Positions 25,463 to 34,155 are shown, numbered from the stretch's first letter. The stretch: DNA of 64,000 nt from Parvibaculum sp049671045 (GCF_049671045.1 NZ_JBATUH010000111.1:1-64000), one strand, 5' to 3'. Program-made: numbers and translations. The notes: generated by a model from the sequence alone, not told the origin.

Positions 25463-25782
25463 TGAATCACCTTCCCCTCGCCTCGATGCTCATGCCGGCC
25501 CGCGTGACTCGCGGGATGCCGATCGAGGCCGATAAGGCGACGCCCGGAAGCGAGTGAGGACGGGACGTCGCAAAGGCCATTTTGCAGCACTAGATTTCGT
25601 AGGCCGTGAAAGTAAATATACAAGATGAGGGCATATTTCCGCAACCATGCCGTGCGGGCGTGCTACCCCTTATCCACAGGAATTCAGGCTTTTCCAGACA
25701 ATTGCCTCCGCCATGCCGACGGCGTAAAGCTCACGGCCCGGCGAGAATAAAGCCCGACGAGAACAGGAAGACGGAGAACGCG
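25463..25782. promoter_or_regulatory. 320-bp divergent gap between gcrA and ABC-2 permease, with two GANTC sites
   Basis: GAATC at 25464-25468, immediately before the gcrA start, and GACTC at 25506-25510 are CcrM methylation sites close to the expected gcrA promoter. An AT-rich stretch lies at about 25605-25625. No RNA gene or clear -35/-10 pair could be assigned. Confidence 0.55.
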
Positions 25783-26613
25783 ATGACCACTGCTTCGGAC
25801 GAGCCTTCGATCCCGCGCTTCCCCACGCGCGGCGCGCGCCGCTTCGGCGCGGTCAACTGGCTCGGCACCTGGACGCTCTACGTCAAGGAAGTGCGGCGCT
25901 TCTGGAAAGTCCTTGTGCAGACGATTGTCGCGCCCGTCATCACGACGCTTCTCTATCTTGCGATTTTCGCCCTTGCGGTCGGGCATCTGCGTCCCGCCGT
26001 TCACGGCGTTCCCTTCATCGAGTTTCTGGCGCCGGGCCTCATCATGATGACGATGATCCAGAACGCCTTCGCCAATACTTCTTCCTCCATCCTCATTTCC
26101 AAGGTGCAGGGCAATATCGTCGATCTGCTCATGCCCCCCCTTTCGCCCGGCGAACTCAATTTCGGGATCGCCATGGCAGGCGTCACGCGCGGCGTCGTCG
26201 TCGGGCTCGTCACGGCTGCGAGCATGCTGCCGTTCGTGGGCCTTCAGGTGGCGCATCTCTGGGCGGTTGTCTTCTTCGCGGTCGGCGCCTCGCTCATGCT
26301 CTCGCTTCTCGGCATGATTGGCGGCATCTGGTCGGAGAAGTTCGACCATCTCCAGGCGGTGACGAATTTCATCGTCCTGCCGCTCACCTTCCTGTCGGGC
26401 ACCTTCTATTCGGTCGAGCAGCTTCCGGGCTTCGCCCGCACGATCACGCATTGGAACCCGGTCTTCTATCTGATCGACGGCTTCCGCTATGGCTTCACCG
26501 GGCAGGCGGACAGCTCCATCGAGACCGGCGTCGTCCTCACCATCGCCATCAATGCCGTGCTCTGGATCGTGAGCGACCGGCTCTTCCGGCGTGGCTACCG
26601 GCTGAAGGGGTAG
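25783..26613 (+). CDS. ABC-2 type transporter permease, ATPase partner not adjacent
   Basis: Integral membrane exporter subunit of 276 residues with six hydrophobic segments starting near residue 45 (VQTIVAPVITTLLYLAIFALAVG). The ABC-2 signature region LTFLSGTFYSVEQLP...WNPVFYLIDGFRYGFTG is near the C-terminus. It resembles YadH/NodJ-type permeases, which export polysaccharides, drugs or other substrates with a separate ATPase. No ABC ATPase gene is present on either side. The start at 25783 follows ACGGAG and replaces a longer non-conserved reading. Confidence 0.9.
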   Translation: MTTASDEPSIPRFPTRGARRFGAVNWLGTWTLYVKEVRRFWKVLVQTIVAPVITTLLYLAIFALAVGHLRPAVHGVPFIEFLAPGLIMMTMIQNAFANTSSSILISKVQGNIVDLLMPPLSPGELNFGIAMAGVTRGVVVGLVTAASMLPFVGLQVAHLWAVVFFAVGASLMLSLLGMIGGIWSEKFDHLQAVTNFIVLPLTFLSGTFYSVEQLPGFARTITHWNPVFYLIDGFRYGFTGQADSSIETGVVLTIAINAVLWIVSDRLFRRGYRLKG

Positions 26614-26649
26614 GGCTGTAAATTATGGAACATGATGGCGGCGGGCGGA

Positions 26650-26678
26650 TTGACAGCCCCCGCCTCGCTCCGTAATAC
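26650..26678 (+). promoter_or_regulatory. Sigma70-type promoter upstream of argD
   Basis: TTGACA at 26650-26655, a 17-bp spacer, and TAATAC at 26673-26678: a near-consensus housekeeping promoter, rare in this GC-rich window. Predicted start at about 26685. Confidence 0.65.
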
Positions 26679-26696
26679 TCCGATGCTTCTCGGATC

Positions 26697-26720
26697 GCCG
26701 CCCCCATAAGGCGGCTTTTT
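26697..26720 (+). terminator. Intrinsic terminator in the argD leader
   Basis: GCCGCC (26697-26702) and GGCGGC (26710-26715) form a perfect 6-bp stem with loop CCCATAA, followed by TTTTT. It lies downstream of the -10 element and 234 bp before argD. Confidence 0.75.
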
Positions 26721-26953
26721 CTATTGGGCGCATGCCATCGGGCGCGAGAAATGCCCGGCCGCCCGGCGAGGGGACGGAGTGATCGAATGATCCTGAACGG
26801 GAAACGACGACGCTGACAGAGAGACCCCCGGCACCGGCGAGGTGCGCGGGAAGCCGCTCTTCGTCGTTTGCAATTCCCACCGTCGCCCGGCCAGCGATGC
26901 TCTCCCGGATTTAGAGAGCTCTGCGGCCCAGGAAGAAAAGAGAAGGATTTATC

Positions 26954-28165
26954 GTGATTACCCCAGTTTTGCCGACCTATGCGCGGGCCGATCTCGAATT
27001 CGAGAGGGGCGAAGGGCCCTATCTCTTCACCGCCAAGGGTGAGCGCTATCTCGATTTCGGCGCCGGCATCGCCGTCAATGCGCTCGGCCATGCCCATCCG
27101 GCGCTGGTGAAGGCGCTGACCGAGCAGGCGCAGAAGGTCTGGCACGTCTCCAATATCTACAGGATTCCGGGTCAGGAGAAGCTCGCCCGCAAGCTCGTGG
27201 ATCTCACCTTCGCCGACACCGTCTTCTTCACCAATTCCGGCGCCGAGGCGCTCGAATGCGCGATCAAGATGGCGCGGCGCTATCATTACGCGGGCGGCAA
27301 CCCCGAGCGGAACGAACTCATCACCTTCGAGGGCGCCTTCCACGGCCGCACGCTCGCCACCATCTCGGCGGGCGGCAACAGGAAATATATGGAAGGCTTC
27401 GGCCCCGACATGCCGGGCTTCCAGCACCTGCCTTTCGGCGACATGAAGGCGCTCGAGGCGGCGATCGGCCCGAAGACGGCGGGCATCCTCATCGAGCCGG
27501 TTCAGGGCGAGGGCGGCATCCGCGTCCTTCCGGGCGAGCAGCTGCGGCGCATCCGTGCGCTTTGCGACGAGGCGGGAATCCTTCTCGTGCTCGACGAGGT
27601 GCAGACGGGCTTCGGCCGCACGGGACGGCTCTTCGCCCATGAGCTTTCCGGCGTCACCCCCGACATCATGGCGGTGGCGAAGGCGCTGGGTGGCGGCTTT
27701 CCCGTCGGCGCCTGTCTTGCGACCGAAGCGGCCGCGCGCGGCATGACGGTCGGCACGCATGGCTCGACCTATGGTGGCAATCCGCTTGCCATGGCCGTGG
27801 CGGAGGCCGCCGTCGGCATGATGGCGGCGCCCGAATTCCTCGCCCATGTGCGCGCCATTGGCCTCAAGCTGCGCCAGAAGCTCGCCATGCTCGCCGACCG
27901 CCATCCGGCGATCATCGAGAGCGTGCGCGGCGAGGCGCTGATGCTCGGCATCAGGACCCATGTGCCCAATACCGATCTCGTTCAGGCGCTGCGCGACGAG
28001 CATCTGCTGACGGTCGGCGCGGGTGACAATGTGGTGCGCCTTCTCCCGCCGCTCATCATCGACGAGAGCCATCTCGACGAGGCGGTGGAAAAGATCGAGC
28101 GGGCCTGCACCGTGCTCGAAACGCAACTTGCAAAGACGGCAACCGCCGCACAGGGGGCCCAATGA
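26954..28165 (+). CDS. argD: Acetylornithine/succinyldiaminopimelate aminotransferase
   Basis: PLP-dependent class III aminotransferase of 403 residues for arginine synthesis: N-acetylglutamate semialdehyde to N-acetylornithine, possibly also the DAP pathway. The fold signature is complete: FFTNSGAEALECAIKMARRYHY, the LVLDEVQTGFGRTG block with the PLP-binding Asp, and the Schiff-base Lys in AVAKALGGGFPVG. A GTG start at 26954 has AGAAGGA upstream. Its stop overlaps the argF start (ATGA). Confidence 0.96.
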   Translation: MITPVLPTYARADLEFERGEGPYLFTAKGERYLDFGAGIAVNALGHAHPALVKALTEQAQKVWHVSNIYRIPGQEKLARKLVDLTFADTVFFTNSGAEALECAIKMARRYHYAGGNPERNELITFEGAFHGRTLATISAGGNRKYMEGFGPDMPGFQHLPFGDMKALEAAIGPKTAGILIEPVQGEGGIRVLPGEQLRRIRALCDEAGILLVLDEVQTGFGRTGRLFAHELSGVTPDIMAVAKALGGGFPVGACLATEAAARGMTVGTHGSTYGGNPLAMAVAEAAVGMMAAPEFLAHVRAIGLKLRQKLAMLADRHPAIIESVRGEALMLGIRTHVPNTDLVQALRDEHLLTVGAGDNVVRLLPPLIIDESHLDEAVEKIERACTVLETQLAKTATAAQGAQ

Positions 28166-29121
28166 GCGCCGCCAGCACGATGGAACGGCTGCAGCCGAGG
28201 CACTTTCTCGATCTGAGCGAGGTCAGGCCCGGCGAAATTCGCGCCATGCTCGACGACGCCACCCGGCGCAAGGCGTCGCGCGAGGGGCGGCCTCATGCGG
28301 AGCCCGATGAAGGCAGCCCCCTCAAGGGCAAGCTCCTCGCCATGATCTTCGAGAAGCCCTCGACCCGCACCCGCGTCTCCTTCGACGTCGCCATGCGCCA
28401 GCTCGGCGGCGAGACGCTGCTGCTCAACGGCAACGACACCCAGCTCGGCCGCGGCGAGACCATCGCCGACACGGCCCGCGTTCTCTCGCGCTATGTCGAT
28501 GCGATCATGATCCGCACGACCGATCACAAGCATCTTCTCGATCTTGCGAAATATGCGAGCGTTCCCGTGATCAACGGGCTCACCGACAAGTCGCACCCCT
28601 GCCAGCTCATGGCCGATGTGATGACTTTCGAGGAGCACAAGGGGCCAATCAAAGGCCGCCGCATCGCCTGGGTGGGCGACGGCAACAACATGGTCACGTC
28701 CTGGATTCACGCGGCGGCCCAGCTCGAATTCGAGTTGCGCCTCGCCTGCCCGCCCGAGCTTGTGCCCGATGCCGAGGTGCTCGCCTGGGCCGAGGGCAAG
28801 GGCGCTAGGATCGTGCTCACCGCCGATCCTTTCGAGGCGGTGAAGGACGCCGACTGCGTGACCACCGACACCTGGGTGTCGATGGGAACGCCGGCGGAGA
28901 AGGCGCGCCATCGCCACAATCTGCTCGCGCCCTATCAGGTCAATTCCCGCCTCATGGCGGCGGCGAAGAAGGATGCGATCTTCATGCATTGCCTTCCCGC
29001 GCATCGCGACGAGGAAATGACGGCGGAAGTGATCGACGGGCCGCAATCGGTCGTCTGGGATGAAGCGGAAAATCGCCTCCATGCGCAGAAGAGCGTGCTT
29101 GCCTGGTGCTTTTCCCGATGA
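28162..29121 (+). CDS. argF: Ornithine carbamoyltransferase
   Basis: Makes citrulline from ornithine and carbamoyl phosphate; 319 residues. The carbamoyl-phosphate motif EKPSTRTRVSF, the HPCQLMAD segment and the ornithine loop FMHCLPAHRDEEM are all present. It starts inside the argD stop codon (4-bp ATGA overlap), so translation is coupled. hslO follows 9 bp later. Confidence 0.97.
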   Translation: MSAASTMERLQPRHFLDLSEVRPGEIRAMLDDATRRKASREGRPHAEPDEGSPLKGKLLAMIFEKPSTRTRVSFDVAMRQLGGETLLLNGNDTQLGRGETIADTARVLSRYVDAIMIRTTDHKHLLDLAKYASVPVINGLTDKSHPCQLMADVMTFEEHKGPIKGRRIAWVGDGNNMVTSWIHAAAQLEFELRLACPPELVPDAEVLAWAEGKGARIVLTADPFEAVKDADCVTTDTWVSMGTPAEKARHRHNLLAPYQVNSRLMAAAKKDAIFMHCLPAHRDEEMTAEVIDGPQSVVWDEAENRLHAQKSVLAWCFSR

Positions 29122-29130
29122 GTACCTCTC

Positions 29131-30132
29131 ATGAGTGACACGGAGCCGCGCTCCCTGACCGGCCATTTTGAAATCGGCGCCGACGATCTCGTTCAGCCCT
29201 TCCAGATCGAGGGGCTGGGCATTCGCGGCCGCGTCGTGCGCCTCGGGCCGCTGGTCGATCGCGTGTTGACGCGCCATGCCTATCCCGAGCCCGTTTCGCG
29301 CCTTCTCGGCGAGGCGATCGCGCTCACCGCGATGATCGGCTCGGCGCTGAAATTCAAGGGACGCTTCACGCTCCAGACGCAGGGCAAGGGCCCCGTCCGC
29401 ATGCTCGTCGCGGATTACGAGACGGGCGAGGAGGGCGGTGCGGGCCATGTACGCGGTTATGCGCAACTGGACGACGAGCGCCTCGCCGCCAACCTCGCTG
29501 ACGGTCGCGTTTCTACGGCGGACCTGCTCGGCGAAGGCTATCTCGCCATGACGATCGATCAGGGCGAGGACATGGAGCGCTATCAGGGCATCGTCGCGCT
29601 CGACACCGAAGGGCTTTCCCACGCGGCGCATGAGTATTTCGCGAGCTCCGAGCAGGTGGCGACGCGCATCCGGCTCGCCGCCGGGCCGCTCTACCGGCGC
29701 GATGCGTCCGGCCATGCGGCGACCTCGTGGCGCGCAGGCGCGATCATGATCCAGCACATTGCGCGCGATGGCGGCCTGACCGGGCATCGCGAGGCCGAGG
29801 ACCAGAGCCCGCTGAGCGACGAGGAAGAGAACTGGAACCGCGCCTCGATCCTGATCGACACGGTCGAGGATCACGAGCTTCTCGATCCGGAGCTTGCGCC
29901 GACCCGGCTTCTCTACCGCCTCTTCCATGAGGATGGCGTTCGCGCCTACGATCCCGCCGACATTTCCTTTGGCTGCCGCTGCTCGCGCGAGCGCATGGGT
30001 TCGGTCATCCGTTCCTTCGGACGCGATGAACTCGAGGAACTGGCGACCGAAGGGGTCATCGAGGCGACGTGCGAATTCTGCAGCGAGGTCTACCGCTTTG
30101 CGGCCGACGAACTGAAGGAGGGACTGGAATGA
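29131..30132 (+). CDS. hslO: Hsp33 redox-regulated chaperone
   Basis: Holdase activated by oxidative unfolding; 333 residues. The C-terminal zinc centre is intact: CRC in SFGCRCSRERM and CEFC in ATCEFCSEVYRF. The N-terminal half shows the conserved TRHAYPEPVSRLLGEA and GYAQLDDERL blocks. Placement directly after argD-argF is common in alphaproteobacteria. The distal lipoprotein gene overlaps its stop (ATGA), so all four genes are probably one operon. Confidence 0.95.
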   Translation: MSDTEPRSLTGHFEIGADDLVQPFQIEGLGIRGRVVRLGPLVDRVLTRHAYPEPVSRLLGEAIALTAMIGSALKFKGRFTLQTQGKGPVRMLVADYETGEEGGAGHVRGYAQLDDERLAANLADGRVSTADLLGEGYLAMTIDQGEDMERYQGIVALDTEGLSHAAHEYFASSEQVATRIRLAAGPLYRRDASGHAATSWRAGAIMIQHIARDGGLTGHREAEDQSPLSDEEENWNRASILIDTVEDHELLDPELAPTRLLYRLFHEDGVRAYDPADISFGCRCSRERMGSVIRSFGRDELEELATEGVIEATCEFCSEVYRFAADELKEGLE

Positions 30133-30743
30133 TCTGGCGAGTGTCGATGCGCGGTGTTGCGGCCGCTATGCTTGTCGCTTCGGCGGCGCTGCTTGGCGCC
30201 TGCGCGAACGAACCGGCGCCGGCGCCCAAGGCCGATATCGGCTTCGTCGGCAAACCGGTCAAGCTCTCCGTCTCCTCGGTCGCTGTCGACGACCGCTACA
30301 ACCCGCCCGGCCGCGCGCCGAATGTGGAACAGCTTCATGCGGTAACGCCCGCCGGTATCGCTCATCGCTGGGCCGATACGCGCCTCGTCGCCGTCGGCCA
30401 GCGCGGCATCGCGACGCTGACCATCCTCGATGGTAGCGTGGTCGAGACGAAGCTTCCGGTCAAAGGCGGCGTCGAGGGCTTCTTCGGCGATCAGGTTGAC
30501 ACGAAACTGACGGCGACGCTCAAGGCGAAGCTCAGCGTGGCGATCCAGGGCGACCAGCCGGGCAATTATGCGAACTACTCGGCGAATGTCGTTGCGACGG
30601 GCGAGAAGACGATCCTCCAGAGCGCCAATCTCAACGACCGCGATCGCGCCTATTTCGAGCTGATGAACATCATCGCGCAGAAATTCGACACGGCGCTCAC
30701 CGCCGAGATCAATCGCACCATGTCGCCGGTGCTCGTGCCCTGA
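30129..30743 (+). CDS. Predicted lipoprotein, unknown function
   Basis: Unrecognised 204-residue protein. The signal peptide (about residues 1-23) ends in a lipobox ALLGAC, so the mature N-terminal Cys should be lipidated. Beyond it, the sequence is beta-rich with conserved-looking VDDRYNPPGRAPNVEQLHAVTPAG and a C-terminal helix (FELMNIIAQKFDTALTAEI). It starts in an ATGA overlap with hslO after a GAAGGAGGGAC ribosome site, so it belongs to the arg-hslO operon. Periplasmic or outer-membrane location is inferred. Confidence 0.8.
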   Translation: MIWRVSMRGVAAAMLVASAALLGACANEPAPAPKADIGFVGKPVKLSVSSVAVDDRYNPPGRAPNVEQLHAVTPAGIAHRWADTRLVAVGQRGIATLTILDGSVVETKLPVKGGVEGFFGDQVDTKLTATLKAKLSVAIQGDQPGNYANYSANVVATGEKTILQSANLNDRDRAYFELMNIIAQKFDTALTAEINRTMSPVLVP

Positions 30744-30751
30744 CGGGCACG
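30734..30751. terminator. Short hairpin at lipoprotein stop, between convergent genes
   Basis: CGTGCCC and GGGCACG are perfect 7-bp arms around TGAC, which overlaps the lipoprotein stop codon. There is no T-tract, so terminator activity is uncertain. Confidence 0.35.
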
Positions 30752-30774
30752 CTCGCGGGCGCCTCTATCCGCCC

Positions 30775-31944
30775 CTATGCGCCCCCGGCAAATTCGGCGA
30801 GCCGCATCATGAAGCGGTCGCACTCGGCGAGTTGCGAAAGCTCGATGAATTCGTCGGGCTTGTGCGCCTGGTCGATCGAGCCGGGGCCGCAGACGACGGT
30901 TGGAACATCGGCAAGCTGAAAGAGCCCGGCCTCCGTGTTGTAGGAGACGGCCTCGGCCGAATTGCATTGCGCAAGCTTCATCACCAGCGTTTCGGCGGGC
31001 GAGCCTTCCTCGGGCGCCAGCCCCGGCGAGCGGGCGCGCACCGACGTTTCGATGCTTGCCTTCGGATAGACGGCCTTCATGCGCGGCAGCACCTCTCGCT
31101 CGGCGAAGGCCATGAAGCGCGTGATGATCTCCTCCGGGTCGAGATCGGGAAGAGGCCGGCACTCCCATGCGAAGGTGCAGGAGCGGGGAACGATATTGAC
31201 CGCGCTGCCGCCCTTGATGGTGCCGACGCTGATCGTCGTATAGGGCGGACGGAAGCGGCCTGTCGCATCGCCCCTTTCGCGCATCTCCTCCGCGAGCTTC
31301 ATGAGATAGGTGATGAGTTCCGCCGCGTACTGGATGGCGCTCACGCCCTGATGGGTCTGGCTCGAATGGAATTCGAGGCCCGTCACCTTCGTCACATAGG
31401 ACTGGATGCCCTTATGCGCGTTGACGACCTTCATGCTCGAAGGCTCGCCGACGATCACGACCTGCGGCTTCGGCAGTGTGCGGATGACCGCGTCGATCAT
31501 CGGCCTGACGCCGAGACAGCCGACCTCCTCGTCATAGGAAAGCGCGAGGTGAACGGGGATCTGCGGCCCGCGCGCCAGAAATTCCGGCACATGGGCGAGC
31601 GCCGAGGCGATGAAGCCCTTCATGTCGCTCGTGCCGCGCCCGATGAGTCTGCCCTCGCGCTCGACAATGGCGAAGGGATCGCTCGTCCAGTCCTGCCCGT
31701 CTATGGGCACGACATCGGTGTGGCCCGAAAGCACGATGCCGCCCGCCCGGTCGGCCGGGCCGATCGTCGCGAAGAGATTGGCCTTGGTGTCGTCCTCATT
31801 GGCGATGAGCCGGCAGGATACGCCATGAGCCGAAAGATAGGTCTCGACGAAGGCGATGAGTTCGAGATTGGAATTGCGGCTCGTCGTGTCGAAGCCGACG
31901 AGCCTTTCGAGCATCTCGCGCGTGCTGAGGCGTTTGGCGGGCAT
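30775..31944 (-). CDS. argE: Acetylornithine deacetylase
   Basis: M20-family zinc hydrolase of 389 residues that releases ornithine and acetate from N-acetylornithine. Metal-binding and catalytic motifs are visible: SGHTDVVP, GRGTSDMKGF, and SYDEEVGCLG with the catalytic Glu. The length is typical of proteobacterial ArgE. It converges on the argD-argF-hslO operon. Its ribosome site lies inside a perfect 10-bp hairpin that ends at the base before the ATG, suggesting translational control. Confidence 0.94.
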   Translation of the reverse strand: MPAKRLSTREMLERLVGFDTTSRNSNLELIAFVETYLSAHGVSCRLIANEDDTKANLFATIGPADRAGGIVLSGHTDVVPIDGQDWTSDPFAIVEREGRLIGRGTSDMKGFIASALAHVPEFLARGPQIPVHLALSYDEEVGCLGVRPMIDAVIRTLPKPQVVIVGEPSSMKVVNAHKGIQSYVTKVTGLEFHSSQTHQGVSAIQYAAELITYLMKLAEEMRERGDATGRFRPPYTTISVGTIKGGSAVNIVPRSCTFAWECRPLPDLDPEEIITRFMAFAEREVLPRMKAVYPKASIETSVRARSPGLAPEEGSPAETLVMKLAQCNSAEAVSYNTEAGLFQLADVPTVVCGPGSIDQAHKPDEFIELSQLAECDRFMMRLAEFAGGA

Positions 31945-31971
31945 TGGGCATCCTCTGCTTAAGGATGCCCA
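31945..31971 (-). promoter_or_regulatory. Hairpin sequestering the argE ribosome binding site
   Basis: TGGGCATCCT and AGGATGCCCA are perfect 10-bp arms around a 7-nt loop; in the mRNA the hairpin ends at the base before the argE ATG. The only Shine-Dalgarno candidate, AGAGGA, is mostly in the 3' arm, so folding should block initiation. Confidence 0.6.
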
Positions 31972-31982
31972 ACATAGCCTGC

Positions 31983-32000
31983 CTCCCCCTTGAGGGGGAG
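31983..32000. repeat. Small palindromic element CTCCCCC-TTGA-GGGGGAG
   Basis: Perfect 7-bp arms with a 4-nt loop between the acyl-CoA reductase stop and the argE leader. There is no T-tract. This type of sequence is frequent between genes in alphaproteobacteria and could serve as transcript end or REP-like element. Confidence 0.5.
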
Positions 32001-32013
32001 AGCCGAACGAACG

Positions 32014-34005
32014 CTACCAGTGAAGGCCGCGGGTGAGCGCCGCGAGCGCCACCGCCTCGTTCGAGGCCTGCGCCTCGCTAGGCGCCGGCTTCTCGCCCTT
32101 TGCCGCCGCTGAATCCGGGAAGAGGCGGAACGTAGTGTTGAAAAGGATATTGGTGATGTTGGGAGCAAGCGCCCACAGCACCTCGCCGAACGTGCCGAGG
32201 CGCGTCGCGATCCGCTTCGGCCGTTCGATGATCCCTTCGCAGATGAGATCGGCGGCATCGTCGGGTGCCAGCGTCGGCACGCTGTCATAGATCTTGGTCG
32301 GCGCGATCATCGGCGTCTTCACCAGCGGCATGTAGATATTGGTGAAGGCGATATTGTTGTGATGGAACTCGGGCTGGGCGCAGCGGGCAAAGGCGCCGAG
32401 CGCCGCCTTGGACGCGACATAGGCCGAGAAGCGCGGCTGGTTCACCTGCACGCCGATGGAGAGAATGTTGATGATCTGGCCGCGGTTGCGCTCCACCATC
32501 GAGGGCAGGAAGCCCATGATGAGCCTGAGTGCGCCGAAATAATTGAGCTGCATCGTGCGCTCGAAATCGTGGAAGCGATCATAGGAGAGATGTACGGAGC
32601 GGCGGATCGAGCGGCCCGCATTGTTGACGAGAATGTCGACACCGCCATGATCCTTCAGCACCTGCTGCACGAGCCTGTCGCTGGAGGCCATGTCGGCGAT
32701 GTCGGCGCTGTAGGTATGCGCCTCGCCGCCGGCGGCCTCGATCTCGGCCTTCGTCGCGGCGAGTTTTTCGACATCGCGCGCGACGATGAGCACCCGGCCG
32801 CCCGCCGCCGCGACCTTGAGCGCTGTTGCATGTCCGATGCCCGACGAGGCGCCGGTGATGAGCACGGTCTTCCCTCTGACCGCGCCCGAGAGCGAGCGGT
32901 CGCGGAAGAGATCGGGATCGAGGTTGCGCTCCCAGTAATCCCAGAGAAATCCCGCATAGGATTCGAGTGGCGGGCAGGTGATGCCGGAGCCCTTGAGCGC
33001 CTTTTCCGCATCGCGGGCGTCGAAGCGCGTCGGGTAGTTGAAGAATTTGAGCGTCGCACGCGGGATGCCGAGATCGCCGAGAACGCTTTCGATGATCGAC
33101 TTCACCGGCGGCAGCCGCATCAGGCTGTCGCGGAGGCCCTTCGGAATGAAGGCGAACATGCGCGCATCGACGCGCACCGTGAATTGCGGCGCGTTCGCCG
33201 CCCGCGCGAACATGTTGAGCACTTGGCCGACGCGCAGATGCTCCGGGTTGGTGAGGTGGAATGTGTGCCCGTCGAGCTTCGGCTTGTGCGCGATGTGATC
33301 GAGCGCCCGGGTCACGAAATCGACCGGCACGATGTTGATGTAGCCACCTTCGATGCCGACGAGCGGAACCCAGGGCGGCAGCATGCGGCGCAGTTTCTTG
33401 AGCATGCGGAAGAAGACGTAAGGCCCGTCGATCTTGTCGATCTCGCCTGTCTTCGAATGCCCGACCACGATGCCGGGCCGGTAGATGCGCCAGGGCATCT
33501 TCGCCTCGTTGCGCACCACGGCTTCGGAGGCATGCTTGGTCGAGAAATAGGGATGCCTGCCGTTCTCCCATTCCTCGAACATGTCCTCGCGCCACCAGCC
33601 GGAAAAGAGCCCTGCCGCCGCGATCGAGCTGACATGATGGAAGCATTTGGCGCCGACCGCCTCGGCGAGTTCGAGCGCGTGCCGCGTGCCGTCCACATTG
33701 GCGGCCATCTGCGCGGCTTCGTCCTCATTGGCAATGTCGTAGATCGCGGCGAGATGGAAGACGTGATCGACCTTGCCCTTGAGCTTCGCGATCTCGGCAG
33801 GGGCGACGCCCATGCGCTTCTTCTCGATGTCGCCGGTCACGGCGACGACGCGCGCGGCCTCGGCCCCCCAGCGCTCGCTCAGGCGCTTCAGCTTTTCCTT
33901 CGAGCCCGGCCGCACAAGCACATAGATCGTGCCCTTGCGTTTCACGAGTTCGTCGATGAGGTGACGGCCGAGAAAGCCCGTCCCCCCGGTCACAAGATAG
34001 TTCAT
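32014..34005 (-). CDS. Fatty acyl-CoA reductase (alcohol-forming), two fused SDR modules
   Basis: Predicted to reduce fatty acyl-CoA to aldehyde and alcohol with NADPH, as in bacterial wax-ester synthesis; 663 residues. The N-terminal extended-SDR module starts MNYLVTGGTGFLG and has YFSTKHASE and the YRPGIVVGHS block. The C-terminal classical SDR starts near residue 372 (TVLITGASSGIG), with NNAGRSIRRS and YVASK. Length, domain order and C-terminus (...LTRGLHW) closely resemble the Marinobacter acyl-CoA reductase as I recall it. The start at 34005 has GGGGAGGAG. No wax synthase is visible nearby. Confidence 0.9.
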   Translation of the reverse strand: MNYLVTGGTGFLGRHLIDELVKRKGTIYVLVRPGSKEKLKRLSERWGAEAARVVAVTGDIEKKRMGVAPAEIAKLKGKVDHVFHLAAIYDIANEDEAAQMAANVDGTRHALELAEAVGAKCFHHVSSIAAAGLFSGWWREDMFEEWENGRHPYFSTKHASEAVVRNEAKMPWRIYRPGIVVGHSKTGEIDKIDGPYVFFRMLKKLRRMLPPWVPLVGIEGGYINIVPVDFVTRALDHIAHKPKLDGHTFHLTNPEHLRVGQVLNMFARAANAPQFTVRVDARMFAFIPKGLRDSLMRLPPVKSIIESVLGDLGIPRATLKFFNYPTRFDARDAEKALKGSGITCPPLESYAGFLWDYWERNLDPDLFRDRSLSGAVRGKTVLITGASSGIGHATALKVAAAGGRVLIVARDVEKLAATKAEIEAAGGEAHTYSADIADMASSDRLVQQVLKDHGGVDILVNNAGRSIRRSVHLSYDRFHDFERTMQLNYFGALRLIMGFLPSMVERNRGQIINILSIGVQVNQPRFSAYVASKAALGAFARCAQPEFHHNNIAFTNIYMPLVKTPMIAPTKIYDSVPTLAPDDAADLICEGIIERPKRIATRLGTFGEVLWALAPNITNILFNTTFRLFPDSAAAKGEKPAPSEAQASNEAVALAALTRGLHW

Positions 34006-34155
34006 GGCTCCTCCCCTCGCCGGACCCTGGCGGTCCCGGGCGTTTTCTGCGGGGGGACGAAGCCCGGCCCATGAGACGGGAGGCCCCCCGCCTCCCGCAG
34101 TCATGCTACGCGAGATCGGGGAAAAAACGCCAGTTTGGTGAAGGGGGACGCTACG

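Larger units (their letters stand above)
26614..26953 (+). other. 340-bp leader region upstream of argD
   Basis: Contains an excellent sigma70-like promoter (26650-26678) and an intrinsic terminator (26697-26720), then about 230 bp without recognised signals up to argD. The terminator may end the permease transcript, attenuate the arg transcript, or both. A nine-codon frame (ATG 26683 to TAA 26709, encoding MLLGSPPP) ends in the terminator loop. Confidence 0.5.
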
